A stretch of DNA of 64,000 nucleotides, taken from assembly GCA_009823395.1 (NCBI GenBank), contig CM020513.1, forward strand, positions 9,603,501-9,667,500. Reading direction: 5' to 3'. The stretch is from Thamnaconus septentrionalis. Taxonomy: Eukaryota; Chordata; Actinopteri; Tetraodontiformes; Monacanthidae. Shown one piece after another: positions 31,884 to 51,671 of the stretch; the stretch's first letter is position 1, and each line of letters opens with the position of its first letter. Both the position numbers and the translations under genes were made by a program. The notes under the pieces are model-generated. The model saw only the letters and a list, made by a program, of their open reading frames with translations. It had not been told where the DNA came from and did not search any database.

Positions 31884-31978
31884 TGTTTTTCAGTGCGTTC
31901 TTGTCCCGTTGAAGAAGTCGACGCTTCGATTTCGTGATGCTCGAATGATTCTACTGTTGTCTTGGATGAGAAGACGCC

Positions 31979-32192
31979 TTTTTATAAGGATCCAGGAGGA
32001 AGAGCATCGGGTGCAAAAACGCCCACAACAGTAGTAAACAGTCAGACACAGGTTTGTGCGCACGACCTGCCGTTCTGGAGCGGAGCGGGAGAAGTCAAAG
32101 TTGGGAATTTCCAAACTGCCATTATCTTTCCAACTTTAAAGTAAAGCGCCCGAACGTGACGTTAACACGCGAAAGACAGGTCGTGTGCACAC
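31979..32192 (-). promoter_or_regulatory. Metallothionein promoter: TATA box and metal-response elements
   Basis: TATAAAAA (minus strand, 31986-31979) lies about 95 bases before the ATG. Metal-response cores (TGCRCNC) appear as TGCACCC on the minus strand (32009-32015), TGCGCAC (32057-32063, inside the symmetric GTGCGCAC) and TGCACAC (32186-32192). MTF-1 binds such sites when zinc rises. The motif matches are read directly; activity is inferred. Confidence 0.7.
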
Positions 32193-32199
32193 ATCAGGG

Positions 32200-34160
32200 A
32201 TATTTTAAATGTAATATAATACTAATATAGTAACCGTGAAGTATGTATTTAACATATTGAGAAATTCCCCTGTGTGCTTTTGGTTAGGTCTGTCTTGTGA
32301 TTTAATTATCTTATTGTATTTTTTTCCTATTTATATTTGTGACTGTGCATTAATGCATAGTAATCTTTTTCTTGTTTTAAATAAATAAATACATGCATTA
32401 ATAAATAAACACATAAGGAAAAAAAAAAAAAAACTTGTATAATTATTGAGATTCACCACATGACAAGCCCAGCCTCGTGACGTCCCCACCCCCTTTTTGC
32501 ACTCGACACTTGCTTCCTTGTAATTATGCACAAAGGAGTTCACCTAGGTGAGTCATGTGACTGACATGACTCATTCAGAAAACAAAATTTAGTGCAGAGT
32601 GAAAATTTTAGAAGGTACTGGAAAACTGAAAAGCACTGGCCTGGCATCATGTCAAACTGCACACAAGTTGTTCACAACTTTTTTTCCCCCCCAGAAAATT
32701 AATTCTGTTGTTAAACCATTTCTGTTAGGAATACAAACTTGGGTTTCACTACCCTGCTGGAATAGGCAAACAGGCGGAGGGATGTTTAAGTTAAAAACCC
32801 ACACTGCATCATAAATTGATCATGAGTTAACCTGTCTGAGTTGATTGCACAGATGGGATAGATTGACATGGATTGACATTGACATAGATTTCTGCACTAT
32901 GTATTCCCATTGGCATAGCAATCAGTCACACAGACGAAATGTCTGCTCACAGTTTTGCCTTATTTTGCTATATCGCTTGTATGAAATATGCCTTAATTAC
33001 CACAGCAGCTGTACATGTTAATTTTTTTTCCGACTTGCAGAAACCAGTAGTAATAAAGGCAAACGTGGATTAAAACAAATGTTGCATCAGACTGGACATG
33101 CTGGTCTGTACTTTAACATAGTATTTTTCCAGATTTCCAGATTTTTCCTTTTGGTAAAGATAAATACTGTGCTCTTTTTACATCCTTAAAAAGCTGCTCT
33201 TGAAGTACAGAAGTAAAAAATGGGTCTGCTCTTGAAGTGTGGTGTGGTGTGTATAGCCGTTGCGAGGGCAAGCAAAGTTCAGCAGGAACATGATCCAAAA
33301 GCACAGCATGGGACAGGGAACATGCTCTAAAAAAGATCACAGCCTTTCCCTTGCATGAAAGATTAAGATTTAGGGAGGACATAAAAAGAATGTATATGCT
33401 GGATTGGGACCAGTGAAAAATCAGTAGAGGTTTATGTAAAAAAAAAAAAAACTTGTTGATGTTTATTTATTTACAATTAGATATTGCAATGCCTCGTTCA
33501 TTTTATATTGAAGTGTCATTTCATGGGTTCAAACACATACGTTTTTGTTTTTAAGTCTGTGTAAAAAGATATTTTTGACAAACCTTTTAAAAAGACTGAT
33601 CTGATTGGAAGATGCCTACTGACACTAAGCTTGTCATTTGATGAGCGAGTCGACCACAGATACAGACTCGTCTGTCCCTGGATACACCCCTCCTTGGAAG
33701 GAATACAGTTTCCAAGAAGAACCACACGTTCAGACGTCTGACCCAGGAACTAAAGCAGGTCAGCCATGCAGAAATGACCAATTCAACAATTACGGGGTTT
33801 TTTTTCAACACTAGACGATCAATATTTATATATACATACATATATGGTGTTTGGTAGCAGTTAATGCTGGCCTTGCACTGACAAGTAAAAATGCATGTTA
33901 TGTCTTTCTTTCACCACTTTAAAAAAAAAAAGCTTTTGAGTTGCAAGTCATGTAAATATTAATATACATAACCATGTGGACTGCATTTACGATTCTTGGG
34001 AATGATATTTTTGCTCTGTCATGACACAACTGAATCTAATCCAAATTTGTTATCTGACTTTGTTGTTTACAGTTTTCTTCCTGTTGCATGGGCGCTGAAT
34101 TATTACTATCTAGATTATGCATTCATTTACAATATTGTGCCTATGTGTCCCTCTCACAGA
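32200..34160. other. Upstream region of sc5d, no coding sequence seen
   Basis: AT-rich with a poly(A) run near 32420. The acceptor CCCTCTCACAG at 34150-34160 just before the sc5d ATG shows that at least one non-coding sc5d exon must lie in or before this stretch; I could not place it. Confidence 0.4.
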
Positions 34161-34167
34161 CTGAGCC

Positions 34168-35826
34168 ATGGATCATGTGTTGCACTTCGCAAACAGCCAT
34201 GTCTTCACTCCGTATGTTTACCCAGCCTCGTGGCCCGAACACGAGGCCACGCGTCAGATCCTTAGCCTGTGGTTGGTGACAACCCTGGGAGCGCAGCTGA
34301 TTTACCTGGGCTTCGGGACTCTTAGTTTCTATTGTGTCTTTGATCACAAACTCATGAAACATCCTCACTTTGTTAAAGTATGTTGAAGAGAGGCAGCAGG
34401 GATATGTTTGAAGATCAATTAAATTAATTATTAATAATGTTATGATTACTATTATATTGTTGTTATTTTTTCATAATGACCTACCATAATTGAAATATGA
34501 ATTATTCATTTTAACTGTGACTTTTAAAAACAATTTCATATAACATCCCTGCGTGTCTGATCCAGAACCAGGTCAGAAAGGAGATTCAACTTGGAATCAC
34601 ATCTATTTTCTGGATGAGCTTTCCCACAGTGGCACTTTTCTTTTGGGAGGTCAGGGGTTACAGCAAACTGTATGACAACATCAATGAAACGTCGAATGGT
34701 GGGTTGACGCAAAACTGAAACAAAAGTTGCAAGTTCCAAAAAAAAAGCTCTAGCCAAATCAAATGTCATTTCAGACTGGCCTGCCCTCTTCCTGAGCGTT
34801 GCTGGTTTTTTGTTCTTCACCGACATGTGCATCTATTGGATACATCGAATAATGCATCATCCAAAGATTTACAAGGTGAGCTTTATCTTTAAAAAACAAC
34901 AACAACACCTGGTAATCCTCTTTACCAGTATCGGGTCAAATGTGTCCTGCATTTAACTCCTTCAGAATTAAGTTTATAATTTGTTTATTTGTAAGTGGAG
35001 TGGAGTGGGACAGGAAGAGTCAACTTCCCTGAGCTGAACGACTCAGAATATAGTAACAGTGGTTAGTTATAATTGTGGTGATTATTCTTTGGACTCGTCC
35101 CTTTTGGATAAAATCGCTGTGGATGTTTGTTGAGTAAGATTTCTTGAAACCTACTCTAGAGCTTTGTGTGCTTTGTTTACCCATTTTATACCTGTCCTAT
35201 TCCTAACACCTTTGTGTTTTTCTGCCCAAAGTACTTACATAAACAACACCATATATTCAAAATTCCAACACCCTTTGCCAGCCACGCCTTCCACCCACTC
35301 GACGGCTTCCTGCAGAGCTTACCATACCACCTCTACCCTTTCATATTTCCATTAAACAAGGTACTTGACCACCAAAATTGATTTACCGGTACTTGACATG
35401 AAGGGGGGTGACAGCATTAGTTATTTAAAACTGTTTTTGTCCCCATTGTTTGTTTGTTTTTTTTGGGGGGGGGGGGTAAATACAGTGCTGAATTCAATGC
35501 TGGTATTGTGTTTGATTATTGTAAGATTTATAAACAGTATTTTATTCACATTACAGATGGCCTACCTCTCACTTTTTATCTTTGTCAATATCTGGACTAT
35601 TTCAATACATGATGGAGACTACCGCATCCCCAGCCCTCTGACATTTCTCATCAATGGTGCTGCACACCATGTGGACCACCACCTCTCCTTCAACTACAAC
35701 TATGGACAATACTTTACACTGTGGGATCATCTAGGAGGCTCCTACAGATACCCTTCCGCCCTGCTGGGGAAGGGCCCACATGATGACATTCGTAAGCTCA
35801 TGGCAAAGGCTGGACAAGCGCAATAA
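34168..35826 (+). CDS. sc5d: Sterol C5-desaturase (lathosterol oxidase)
   Basis: Converts lathosterol to 7-dehydrocholesterol, a late step of cholesterol synthesis in the endoplasmic reticulum. Five coding exons (34168-34377, 34566-34698, 34775-34875, 35232-35360, 35557-35826) join in phase to 280 residues, against about 299 in human; the difference is the missing C-terminal tail. The start ([20 protein letters not shown]) matches human. The three di-iron histidine boxes of the family are present: H138RIMH142, H151KQHH155 and H229VDHH233, followed by [19 protein letters not shown]. Several hydrophobic stretches (about 35-55, 85-100, 117-137, 192-205) fit a multi-pass membrane enzyme. An acceptor directly upstream of the ATG indicates a non-coding first exon. 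The stop codon lies inside an AATAAA hexamer. Confidence 0.97.
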
Positions 35827-35827
35827 A
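35822..35827 (+). terminator. sc5d: AATAAA hexamer overlapping the sc5d stop codon
   Basis: The gene ends CAA TAA AG, so AATAAA (35822-35827) contains the stop (35824-35826). A second hexamer near 36729-36734 may be the main signal and would give a 3' UTR of about 900 bases. Confidence 0.4.
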
Positions 35828-36759
35828 GACTGATTCAGTTTTGACCCAAATGTTGGTTATTGAACATTGGTTTGATATACTAAAGATTTGTGAGTCTAGA
35901 ATTTGTTTTCAACCTAAACCGGAAAGTGAATGTGAAAAACAGCAGCAGCAGTTTTCACTATGCAGCTGTTGTAGACGTCCTAACGTTGATTCACTGACAT
36001 TCTGATATCTGTGCACTCTACATTTTGCTAAAGATAATACAAATATTCATTCATTGGGGATGAAAGTGGTTTGCTAAGCCTTTAAAGAAACTGACTGAGA
36101 CACTGAAACACAAGGCTTGGGTTTGAATCCCTGTTTGGTTGGCCTCCCTTTGTAAGGTGCAGGCAGATTAGATTGAATACTTAAAATGACGTTTAGTAAA
36201 GTTGAAGATTCTACACACTGATTCGGGCACAAACTGATTGTACTGATTATTTTGCTGTACAAGAAAATATGTTTTTTTTTTCCGTTGAGTATCTTATTAT
36301 TATCACCATATTAATCTGTTAGTACATAACAAATCACCCTTCTCTAAATGTTATGCTTTTAGTTAAAAAAAATACAATTTCTGACAAGTCCATATGTAGA
36401 CAGGCTTATTATAAAACAGTACGGAAGACCCTGTTGTTGCTCCTGCAGCTTTCATGACAAAGCCCAGATGGCTGCTTCTACGCTACAGGCTGCTGCTTAT
36501 TCAGGACATATCTGGACACATGGAAGAAAAACTCTCAGAGCAAATTTATTATGTAATACAGAATGTACATTTGTATGCTCTATCACACAATGCCAAGAAC
36601 CATGTTTCGTAAGGCATCAGCAAAAATTATGCTCCTTAATAGGGAAAGAAATATTGAAATAATATGAATAATATTACAATAACTGCAATAATATTATTAT
36701 GTTGAGATCATGTAATCCAAACTGTAAAATAAAGTTTCAATTTTCAAAATACATGTGCC

Positions 36760-38300
36760 CTTAATACATTATGTATCAATTTAAATGATTAATTGCGTCT
36801 CTAAGCTGTTTTCCAGAATTTTCATTCACAAGAAGAAAAGGGAAGATATTGAAATGTTATTAATTCCCTATTTAAATTAGGGATGTTTACTTTGCCACAG
36901 AGAATCCGTTGAAAACCAAGTTGACAGGTAGAAAGTGAAACAGGACCTGCAACATTTTAAACCTAATTTAAACAAACAAGAATGACTAATCTTATCTAAT
37001 CTAATCTTAATTTTTGATTTAATAAAACCTACACTATTTTTCTCTTGAAAACGTGTGCTTGCTTTGTAAAAAATATATTGATCTGGCATTAAACTGAACT
37101 GAACTTTACAATAATATATAATACATTTATTTGTATCATGTATATATTTGTAATGTAAAACAATGTAATATATCATAATCTGTGTGACTGAGCAGTGATT
37201 TTCATTGTTATCTTCCACTTTTGTTTGCTGAAGATTTTGCACACCGTTCTACACTTCATCACTTTAAAGCAGTTGTGTCACACAAGTATGTACACATTGC
37301 ACACACTACCATGAACCATGGATGTGTTGGGAAGGACGCAGTCAGTGGCGAGTGCAAAAGAGGACAGTGGTGCCTTCAGGCTCTCATCACAACTTGAAAG
37401 AGGAGAACGAGATGTACGAGTGCAAGCACTCTCATTGGACATGAACGTTTTAAACATGCTTGTGTACACCAAAATTAAAACACACAGGGAGACGTTATTG
37501 CAGTAACTAAAAATGTTATGTCAATTGTTCAAGAAGTGGGATTACTTTCCTTGACCGTTTACAGTAAGAAAACAAAGTTCTTTTACTTCAGTAACAAGCC
37601 TGATCCATTTAACTATGTCCTCAGACATATCAGTTTTAGTGGGTTGTATTTTTTTTCTTTGTTGACTTTGACATTTGATCAAAACAAAATATAATAGGCC
37701 AGCTTTTCCTGCGCACGAACGGCGAAGTGAAGAAAATCTGACTGCACGTGGTTCTTAAACGCAGCACCGCTTACAATGACTTGCTTGTTTACTGAAGGTT
37801 TTGCTCACTAGTGCTCTGTGAAGCAGCCGGGTGCAGGACGGCGGGAGTGAGCGCAACAATCGGAAGTGATGGTGCCGTGTGCATAGGCACCAAAACATTA
37901 CCGAAGAATTGCTGTTTAGTTTGTGAGACGTGTGTAAAAACAAAAAAACAAAAAACAACCAAAAACGTATATAATAGTACACACATTTCAAAGAAGAGTT
38001 TGCTTCTTTGGAGACATAAAGTCTACATGCACTTTCCGGCCACCCTAGTAAACACCACCATGTACAACTTTGGCAGGTGACATGTCACTTATTTAAAATA
38101 TATATTAATATTTATGTATTCAAAGTCTTTCAGTGACGCCCTAATGAGGATACCAATGAAGTGGGAATCTTCAGTCCTTATAACCTGCTTTCTTTAGTAC
38201 AGCATGACATTATGTTTCCGAATGAACACGTCAGTTATTCCAGTCTTTAGTTCCCAAAAGATGAGCAATTCGGCGTTGTGGCCTTACGTAACATCTTCCT
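36760..38300. other. Spacer between sc5d and the second metallothionein
   Basis: Mostly AT-rich; I see no exon chain. The right end passes into the metallothionein promoter. Confidence 0.45.
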
Positions 38301-38309
38301 GGGAATGTC

Positions 38310-38456
38310 TGCGCTCCTACGTCTGGGTGGTCATCCGACACATCGTCGTGTGCACAACCCTCTTGTTTCGTGTCTGTAATCATTCACTACTGGCCGGTGT
38401 GCAGCGTGACATACGCGTTTTGCACCCGGTCCTGATTTCCCCGAGACGCTATAAAA
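38310..38456 (+). promoter_or_regulatory. Metallothionein promoter with four metal-response elements and TATA box
   Basis: Metal-response cores are TGCGCTC (38310-38316), inverse GTGTGCA (38348-38354), inverse GTGTGCA (38397-38403) and TGCACCC (38421-38427). TATAAAA follows at 38450-38456, about 105 bases before the ATG. The clustered arrangement is typical of inducible fish metallothionein promoters. Confidence 0.75.
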
Positions 38457-38561
38457 CAGCCGCCCCTTTCCCTGTCATCCACAACACAGATTCACCCTGA
38501 GAAGCGAGAAGACTTCGGCTGACCTTGAAAGGAACGAGTAGCTACTATCCGCTGAGAAACC

Positions 38562-39149
38562 ATGGACCCCTGCGACTGCGCTAAGAGTGAGTAGCATCGC
38601 TGTCTCAGCTTACTGCTTCATAAATTGTCTCGTCTGGTCTAATGTAGCGTTGGCAAATGAAAACGAAACTGATCCAGTCTTGTGGATGTGCGTTTAGGTG
38701 GAACCTGCAACTGCGCAGGATCCTGCACCTGCAAAAACTGCTCCTGCACCTCCTGCAAGAAGAGTAGGTTTCTTTTGTTGAATATCGTCCCCTTGTTGAT
38801 TATATTCAGAATAACTCGTTTTGCTAACAAATGTGCAATAGGCAACGCCAGTGGTTTACTGTTTTTTGTTGTTTTTTCATTATTTATGGGAGGGGGGCAT
38901 ACACTCAATTATGAATGGGTGGTAGCTTTCCAGAGAGCTTTCATATTATTGATATAAAATACTTAAACCCATATAACCATGTCAACCGTAAATGTCTGTA
39001 GAAGCGACGCTGCATCCTTTCAATGATGTAACCACGTCCTCCACAATGTCATTGCAGGCTGTTGCTCATGCTGCCCATCTGGCTGCAGCAAGTGCGCCTC
39101 TGGCTGCGTGTGCAAAGGGAAGACATGTGACACCAGCTGCTGTCAGTGA
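38562..39149 (+). CDS. mt: Metallothionein, 60-residue classical fish form
   Basis: Metal-binding protein for zinc, copper and cadmium storage and detoxification. Three exons (38562-38586, 38698-38763, 39058-39149) join at phase-1 serine codons to 60 residues, starting [12 protein letters not shown] and ending CDTSCCQ, with all 20 cysteines. The alpha domain has the usual CVCKGKTC loop, unlike the 61-residue paralogue at 31.3-31.9 kb. The second exon ends with a GTAGGT donor, slightly off consensus. A poly(A) signal lies at 39253-39258, about 100 bases after the stop. The two genes point away from each other with sc5d between, so either they arose by inverted duplication or sc5d was inserted between them. 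Confidence 0.97.
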
Positions 39150-39252
39150 GGAGTCTGCAGCATCAGCACCCTACGTCTTCATAATGTTACTTTGTGTTTG
39201 TAATCCTTTCCAAGTTGTTGTCTGAAAATGTTTTGTATTTGTCGTCGCATAT

Positions 39253-39258
39253 AATAAA
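39253..39258 (+). terminator. mt: Poly(A) signal of the plus-strand metallothionein
   Basis: AATAAA about 100 bases after the stop codon, followed by a T/G-rich stretch (ATGTTGTCTTG). Confidence 0.65.
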
Positions 39259-40327
39259 AATGATTCCACTGTAAATATGTTGTCTTGATGCAATATGTTA
39301 TGGTATATCAGAGTGCACATTAGAGTTACTTGGCAACTCAAACTTGTCCATAGAAATGAGTGCCTATGTAGGATAAGGAAAATCTGATGACTTGTCCAAA
39401 TTGTACGTTGCCCAAAGTTAGTGTACCTATGACCCTGAGTGCAAGAGAAGTGGTATCATAAAATGGATGGCATTGCGGTGTGATAAGATGGATGGTATTA
39501 TGTTTTGCTCTGTGGTCATGGCTGGGGAAAAACAAGTTGCATAAATGACATTTCAAAGGTCAACTTATGTCTGTCTTGAGCACAGATGGACATTGCAAAA
39601 GATTTTGCCAGATGTGCCTGAGCTGGGCAAATATATGGGAAATTCTGTAATTTTTGAAAAAAATTAAATCGTCACTTTAATTTTATGCATAAAAGGTCAT
39701 AGCATTGAGTAAAAAAAATAAATCCAACACTGCAGTGAGACCAGATGCAAAAAAGGAAAACTGTTCATGTTCAGATGCAACACTGCATAGTGTTGATAGC
39801 AAAGTTTTACAGTAGGACAGTGATGAATGGTATAAAATCCATTGTTTTTTTTGTTTTTTTTAAATAGCCTTAAACACATGTGACAATACTTCAGCACATC
39901 AATAGCATTTTTTTTTATTACTTTATTTTGAGATATTTTAGATTGCAATCTGGACTCTTAAGTAAAAAAATATATACAAAGTGGATTTCAACATAGTTCT
40001 GAATGTTTACTTTACAATTTAGTCGTTTTGAGCAGTTTCTGTGTCCAGAAAACTGTTGCAAAATGTTATGTGTTTGTTCATCCAATAGAATCAGTGAAAC
40101 CTCATGAATGTTCTTACATTAAAATGTGATATTTTCTGATTATCATAAACATGCCCGCCAAGAAAAACAATATACCTATGCAATTCATTAAAAACAACAA
40201 CAACAGCTGCTTTCTCAGAAAACCCCCACCGCCCTAAAATAATATGCAATGGCAAAATATGTCAATGTGGCACCAGCTTTTCTCCCTTTCTAATTTTGAC
40301 CCAAAAGTCCAGTTCCAGGTGAGCCAT

Positions 40328-40679
40328 CTAGCTGCCAGAACTCGGCGTGTTTTCATGCAGGCTCTGCAGCGCCAGATCTGTCCACTTCATCTCCTGCTCT
40401 TTCACAGACTCTGTTGATCCTCCGTTGTCCTGCTCAGCCTCGGGCAGTTCACTCTGATAGGGAAAACGGTGACACAAAAAAGCTTGTCAATGAAAACTGC
40501 TGAATGAACACATAACTCAATAAACTCTCGTCGATCTTACCTTATCAACTACACTTCAATCTCCCGTTTTAATGACTTACCAGAGGGATGGTAACGTCCT
40601 CGTAAGGCAGCCTGTCTTCCCTCCAGGCATCATCTGTCAGGTCCAAGACTCTTCCGTCTCTTTGAATTTCGCTGTCCAT
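40328..40679 (-). CDS. anapc13: Anaphase-promoting complex subunit 13
   Basis: Small subunit of the APC/C ubiquitin ligase that helps assemble the tetratricopeptide-repeat arm and so supports mitotic exit. Two coding exons (40581-40679 and 40328-40453) give 74 residues, exactly the human length. The first exon reads MDSEIQRDGRVLDLTDDAWR and continues to EDVTIPL; the second includes EQDNGGSTESVKEQEMKWTD and ends in HENTPSSGS. Both closely match human ANAPC13. The splice sites are consensus, GTAAGT and CAG. AATAAA signals on the minus strand at 39914-39927 would give a 3' UTR of about 400 bases. The gene points away from pierce2, so the roughly 1 kb between them probably holds both promoters. 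Confidence 0.97.
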
Positions 40680-40699
40680 CATTGAAGAAAACCTCAAAT

Positions 40700-41332
40700 C
40701 AAAGAATGCACTTCTGATATTTTAACAAATAAATCAGTTGCACTGTGGTTATCTGATAACACTGTTTAAGAGAGCCTTGGCGACAAAACCATACGATCAA
40801 CTCGATTACAGCAGGCGCGGTAATTGTACGTCATTAAATGACGCGAGATGATGAGGCAAAACGATGCCTTCAGGTACGATGAGAGAATGTAGTACGCCGC
40901 GAACGTGACACATAAACTGTATTATCCTAGTTAAAAGTGAGGTTACGCTTCACTGGTGTATGGGAGTAAAAAAAGTGGGGTTGAGAATGTAAATATCAAT
41001 GTTGGTACTACGATAAGAAACAAACGCTTACAGACGTATATACTTTGTAGTCGTGGCTATGCTGGTGAATTCGAATTTGAATGAACGCAACTCGAAGTGT
41101 GTTTTGGCTCCTCCAAGGTAACCAGTCTACCTCGTCAACGAATTGGGTTTCGGTCAATTCAAGCATAAAGTACGTCTTTCATTTTATTTATTTATTTATT
41201 TATTTGTGTGTACGAAGTTGTTGGCGATCTTCAATGAGGTAACGTTGGTCCTATTTCAGCCACAATAAAATATTAAACCTGTTGAGCGCTTGACATCCAT
41301 AATAGTTTTCAGAGGTTTACAAAACAATTTTG

Positions 41333-41363
<31 letters not shown>

Positions 41364-41700
41364 TCAAGCACCTGCCATTTATATATCTCTATGAGGACAA
41401 ACGCAACTTTTATTTATTTTTTAAAATACACTCTGTAGCTATTTTATGAGAGGAAAAAAAGACATCACAAAAATTGTCAGTTTTGCTTGCTGCTCCTGCC
41501 CTATAACACAAGGCAACATACCTATTACTTAAATGTGTTCCATAAGGCCATTACTAATATAATCAAAGATCATCAAAGGTTCCGCTAAAAGCTTTTGGAA
41601 TGGGTTCCTCTTTAATGTATAGCCTTTCATGTGACTTTCATCTTGATTCTTCCAAGAAGGTTGAGCTCTTTGTTCTGTCTTTGTGATTTGTTTCACCTTA
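40700..41700. promoter_or_regulatory. Intergenic region between divergent anapc13 and pierce2
   Basis: The two genes start about 1.05 kb apart on opposite strands. A possible RFX X-box (41109-41122) ends in the half-site GGTAAC. A poly(A) tract sits near 41336-41361. No coding sequence is seen, but a non-coding pierce2 exon should lie here because an acceptor (CTCTATTAG) precedes its ATG. Confidence 0.4.
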
Positions 41701-41725
41701 CCTAATTATTCTCTATTAGGATTGA

Positions 41726-42061
41726 ATGATGTCAGCCCCTAAAGAGGAGCAAAGTGAAAAAGAAACAAAAGGATGTTTGGACCCTGGAAACCCAGTTTTC
41801 ACCAGCCAGAAGGCTCCTGCAGTTCAGAATGTGAAGACAACTCCATGGGCGAGGCCTCAGAATCTACTGTACAGGACTACTTCTGATGACTACGGCCGTC
41901 GCCCTCCAACTGCAGCGACTGCACCAGTATCATACCACCCAAGGTCACAGAAATTCACCAAAAGCCTGGGGATCAGCGGAATGTACCGCAACAATTCCTT
42001 TAATACAGCTGTGGACCGGAGCAGAGTGGTCGACTCCCCCAATTTACAGCACACTAACTGA
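41726..42061 (+). CDS. pierce2: Piercer of microtubule wall 2 (PIERCE2, C15orf65 homologue)
   Basis: Ciliary microtubule inner protein that reaches through the axonemal doublet wall and is needed for motile cilia. The whole 111-residue frame lies in one exon. Conserved pieces against human are CLDPGNPVF (human CLNPGNPVF), LLYRTTSDDYG (human MYKTNSSHYG) and a C-terminal block running from GMYRNNSFNTA through DRSRVVDSPNLQHT (human FYQNNTLNTAPDRTRTLDFPNIQHT). Two ATGs stand in tandem at the start. The acceptor-like CTCTATTAG at 41711-41719 suggests a non-coding first exon. A poly(A) signal lies at 42422-42427. Confidence 0.93.
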   Translation: MMSAPKEEQSEKETKGCLDPGNPVFTSQKAPAVQNVKTTPWARPQNLLYRTTSDDYGRRPPTAATAPVSYHPRSQKFTKSLGISGMYRNNSFNTAVDRSRVVDSPNLQHTN

Positions 42062-42421
42062 ATGCATTAAGCAGATCAACATTGTCTTTTTTTGCACTGG
42101 GTATGTAGATTCATTATATATGGCTGTAATTTATCATTTTTGAAAGCAGGGTTTGGAAAATATCATTTTGTTATGATCTGTTGTGACTCCGCCCATTGTG
42201 GATGATTTTATCTAAATTTGTGTGTGTATGATCAGACCAGAGTGAACGAGTGAGACGCCGAAATGACTTATCTTTCAAAGGCTGCGCCCTGAAACATGGA
42301 CCTGAGCCAAAAGTGGAGTCAACCCACCCACAATTTCCAGTACTCTACTCACTACCTACCTCTTAAAAGTGATCATTTTGAATAACAAGAAAAACATGAA
42401 TTGCAAATATACTGTTCTAAT

Positions 42422-42427
42422 GAATAA
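42422..42427 (+). terminator. pierce2: Poly(A) signal of pierce2
   Basis: AATAAA about 360 bases after the stop codon. Confidence 0.5.
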
Positions 42428-42429
42428 AA

Positions 42430-43788
42430 GTAGAGTATTTTAAAAATCATGTCTCTCTCTAGTGACCATACAAATGCAAAACATTTTGGAAATTGTTTTT
42501 TTAAAACAGTATTTATTATAATACACATTCGAAACTTCATGGGTGTTTTGGGTGAAATTGTGCAAATCCAACATTAAAAGGGTTCGAAAAGCAATATGCA
42601 TGTAAATTATAGGTACATATATATTTTATATTAATCTCGTGACATCTTATGATTGAGTTGAAAAGATTAACTTCAGAGGAAACTCCTATATTATTTGTAC
42701 TGTAATAGTCACTTGAAGTCACTAGTGCTGGTATTTAAAAGTGCTGGTGATTGTGCTACAGTCTCACGTACTTTATGTGGAGGTCGCTGAAAAAGAACGT
42801 GTTCCAATACAATTTACAAGGCCTGAACGTCTTCATAAAGAAAATTAACGAATAATATATTTAAGTTTATTCGGGCCACTCAGGTCCGAGCTATATATTC
42901 AACAGATTTCCTCCCTCCTCCCCCAGCCGCGCCTCCGCAGCCACAGCTGATGGCCAGTCTACCCAATGATGCTACGGAACTTAGCAAACAGCTAGCGGCG
43001 TAGCGGCGTTAATGTGTGTGTGAGGTGTTGGCTACCAGTCATATGCTCTTTTAGACTGCCACGGAAGTATTTCTCCGGCGTTGAAGCGGGTCATCGTTAC
43101 GCACCTTCAAAAATTAGCGACATCTGGGACAGCGCGTTGTTGAATGGTACACACGTAAGCAAACTTGTGTTGTTTGATGTGAAATCAAAGGAGTGCCCCG
43201 GCTATCCGGCTAACAGCTAGCCGTTTAGCGAAACAACGTTGCTTACTAGCGCTCTGTCATTTGTTATTATTCCGGTCTGTCTCTTCTGCTTTCACATTCA
43301 GCCGATTTATCACTACGTGAGTAAGTTGCCCCTGATGGCACATTTAAGCGATTCATTGGATTGGCAGTGTTTTGTAAGATTCGGTTGCATTTTGAACAGC
43401 TAATGTTATAGTGCTTGTGTAGTGAGTAGCTAGCTTTTAACCAGCTGTTGTTTCACAACAACAATTTCCCAATAAGTTAGTTCGTATGAATGTCATTTTA
43501 ACTTGCCGTGACAGTCACGACAGTTGACCGCCGCTAGACATCGTCATGTACTACTTTACTTAGAGTGGGCGGCAAGCTATTTTTCACCCTGCTTTTTCGT
43601 CTCTGTCTACTACTCACTTTCGTCTTGACTGACCGGTAACAATTATCCCCTGGGTGTGCCCCCCTATTAGTTTTGATTTTTGGTGTTGCCTTAGTAAGTA
43701 ATATCTTCGAGGCTAATTTCTGTCGCATAATTAGATTTAATTCTGGACAAAGGTTTAACTTTTTGCTTTTGCTTGTTTCTTTCCACAG
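42430..43788. other. Upstream region and untranslated exons of rspry1
   Basis: From about 42870 to 43250 CG dinucleotides become frequent, consistent with a promoter. The acceptor TTTCTTTCCACAG (exon from 43789) marks the start of the exon holding the rspry1 ATG, so a non-coding exon must lie upstream. Its donor was not fixed; a GTAAGC at 43154 is one candidate. Confidence 0.4.
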
Positions 43789-43796
43789 TGTTTTGA

Positions 43797-51671
<7,875 letters not shown>

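Noticed and set aside
36063..36150. Possible tRNA or SINE with GGTTTGAATCCC
   Set aside because: The upstream half does not fold as a tRNA and no SINE tail follows.
36878..36890. Isolated TAGGGATG resembling a hAT-family end
   Set aside because: No subterminal block or opposite end follows within 600 bases.
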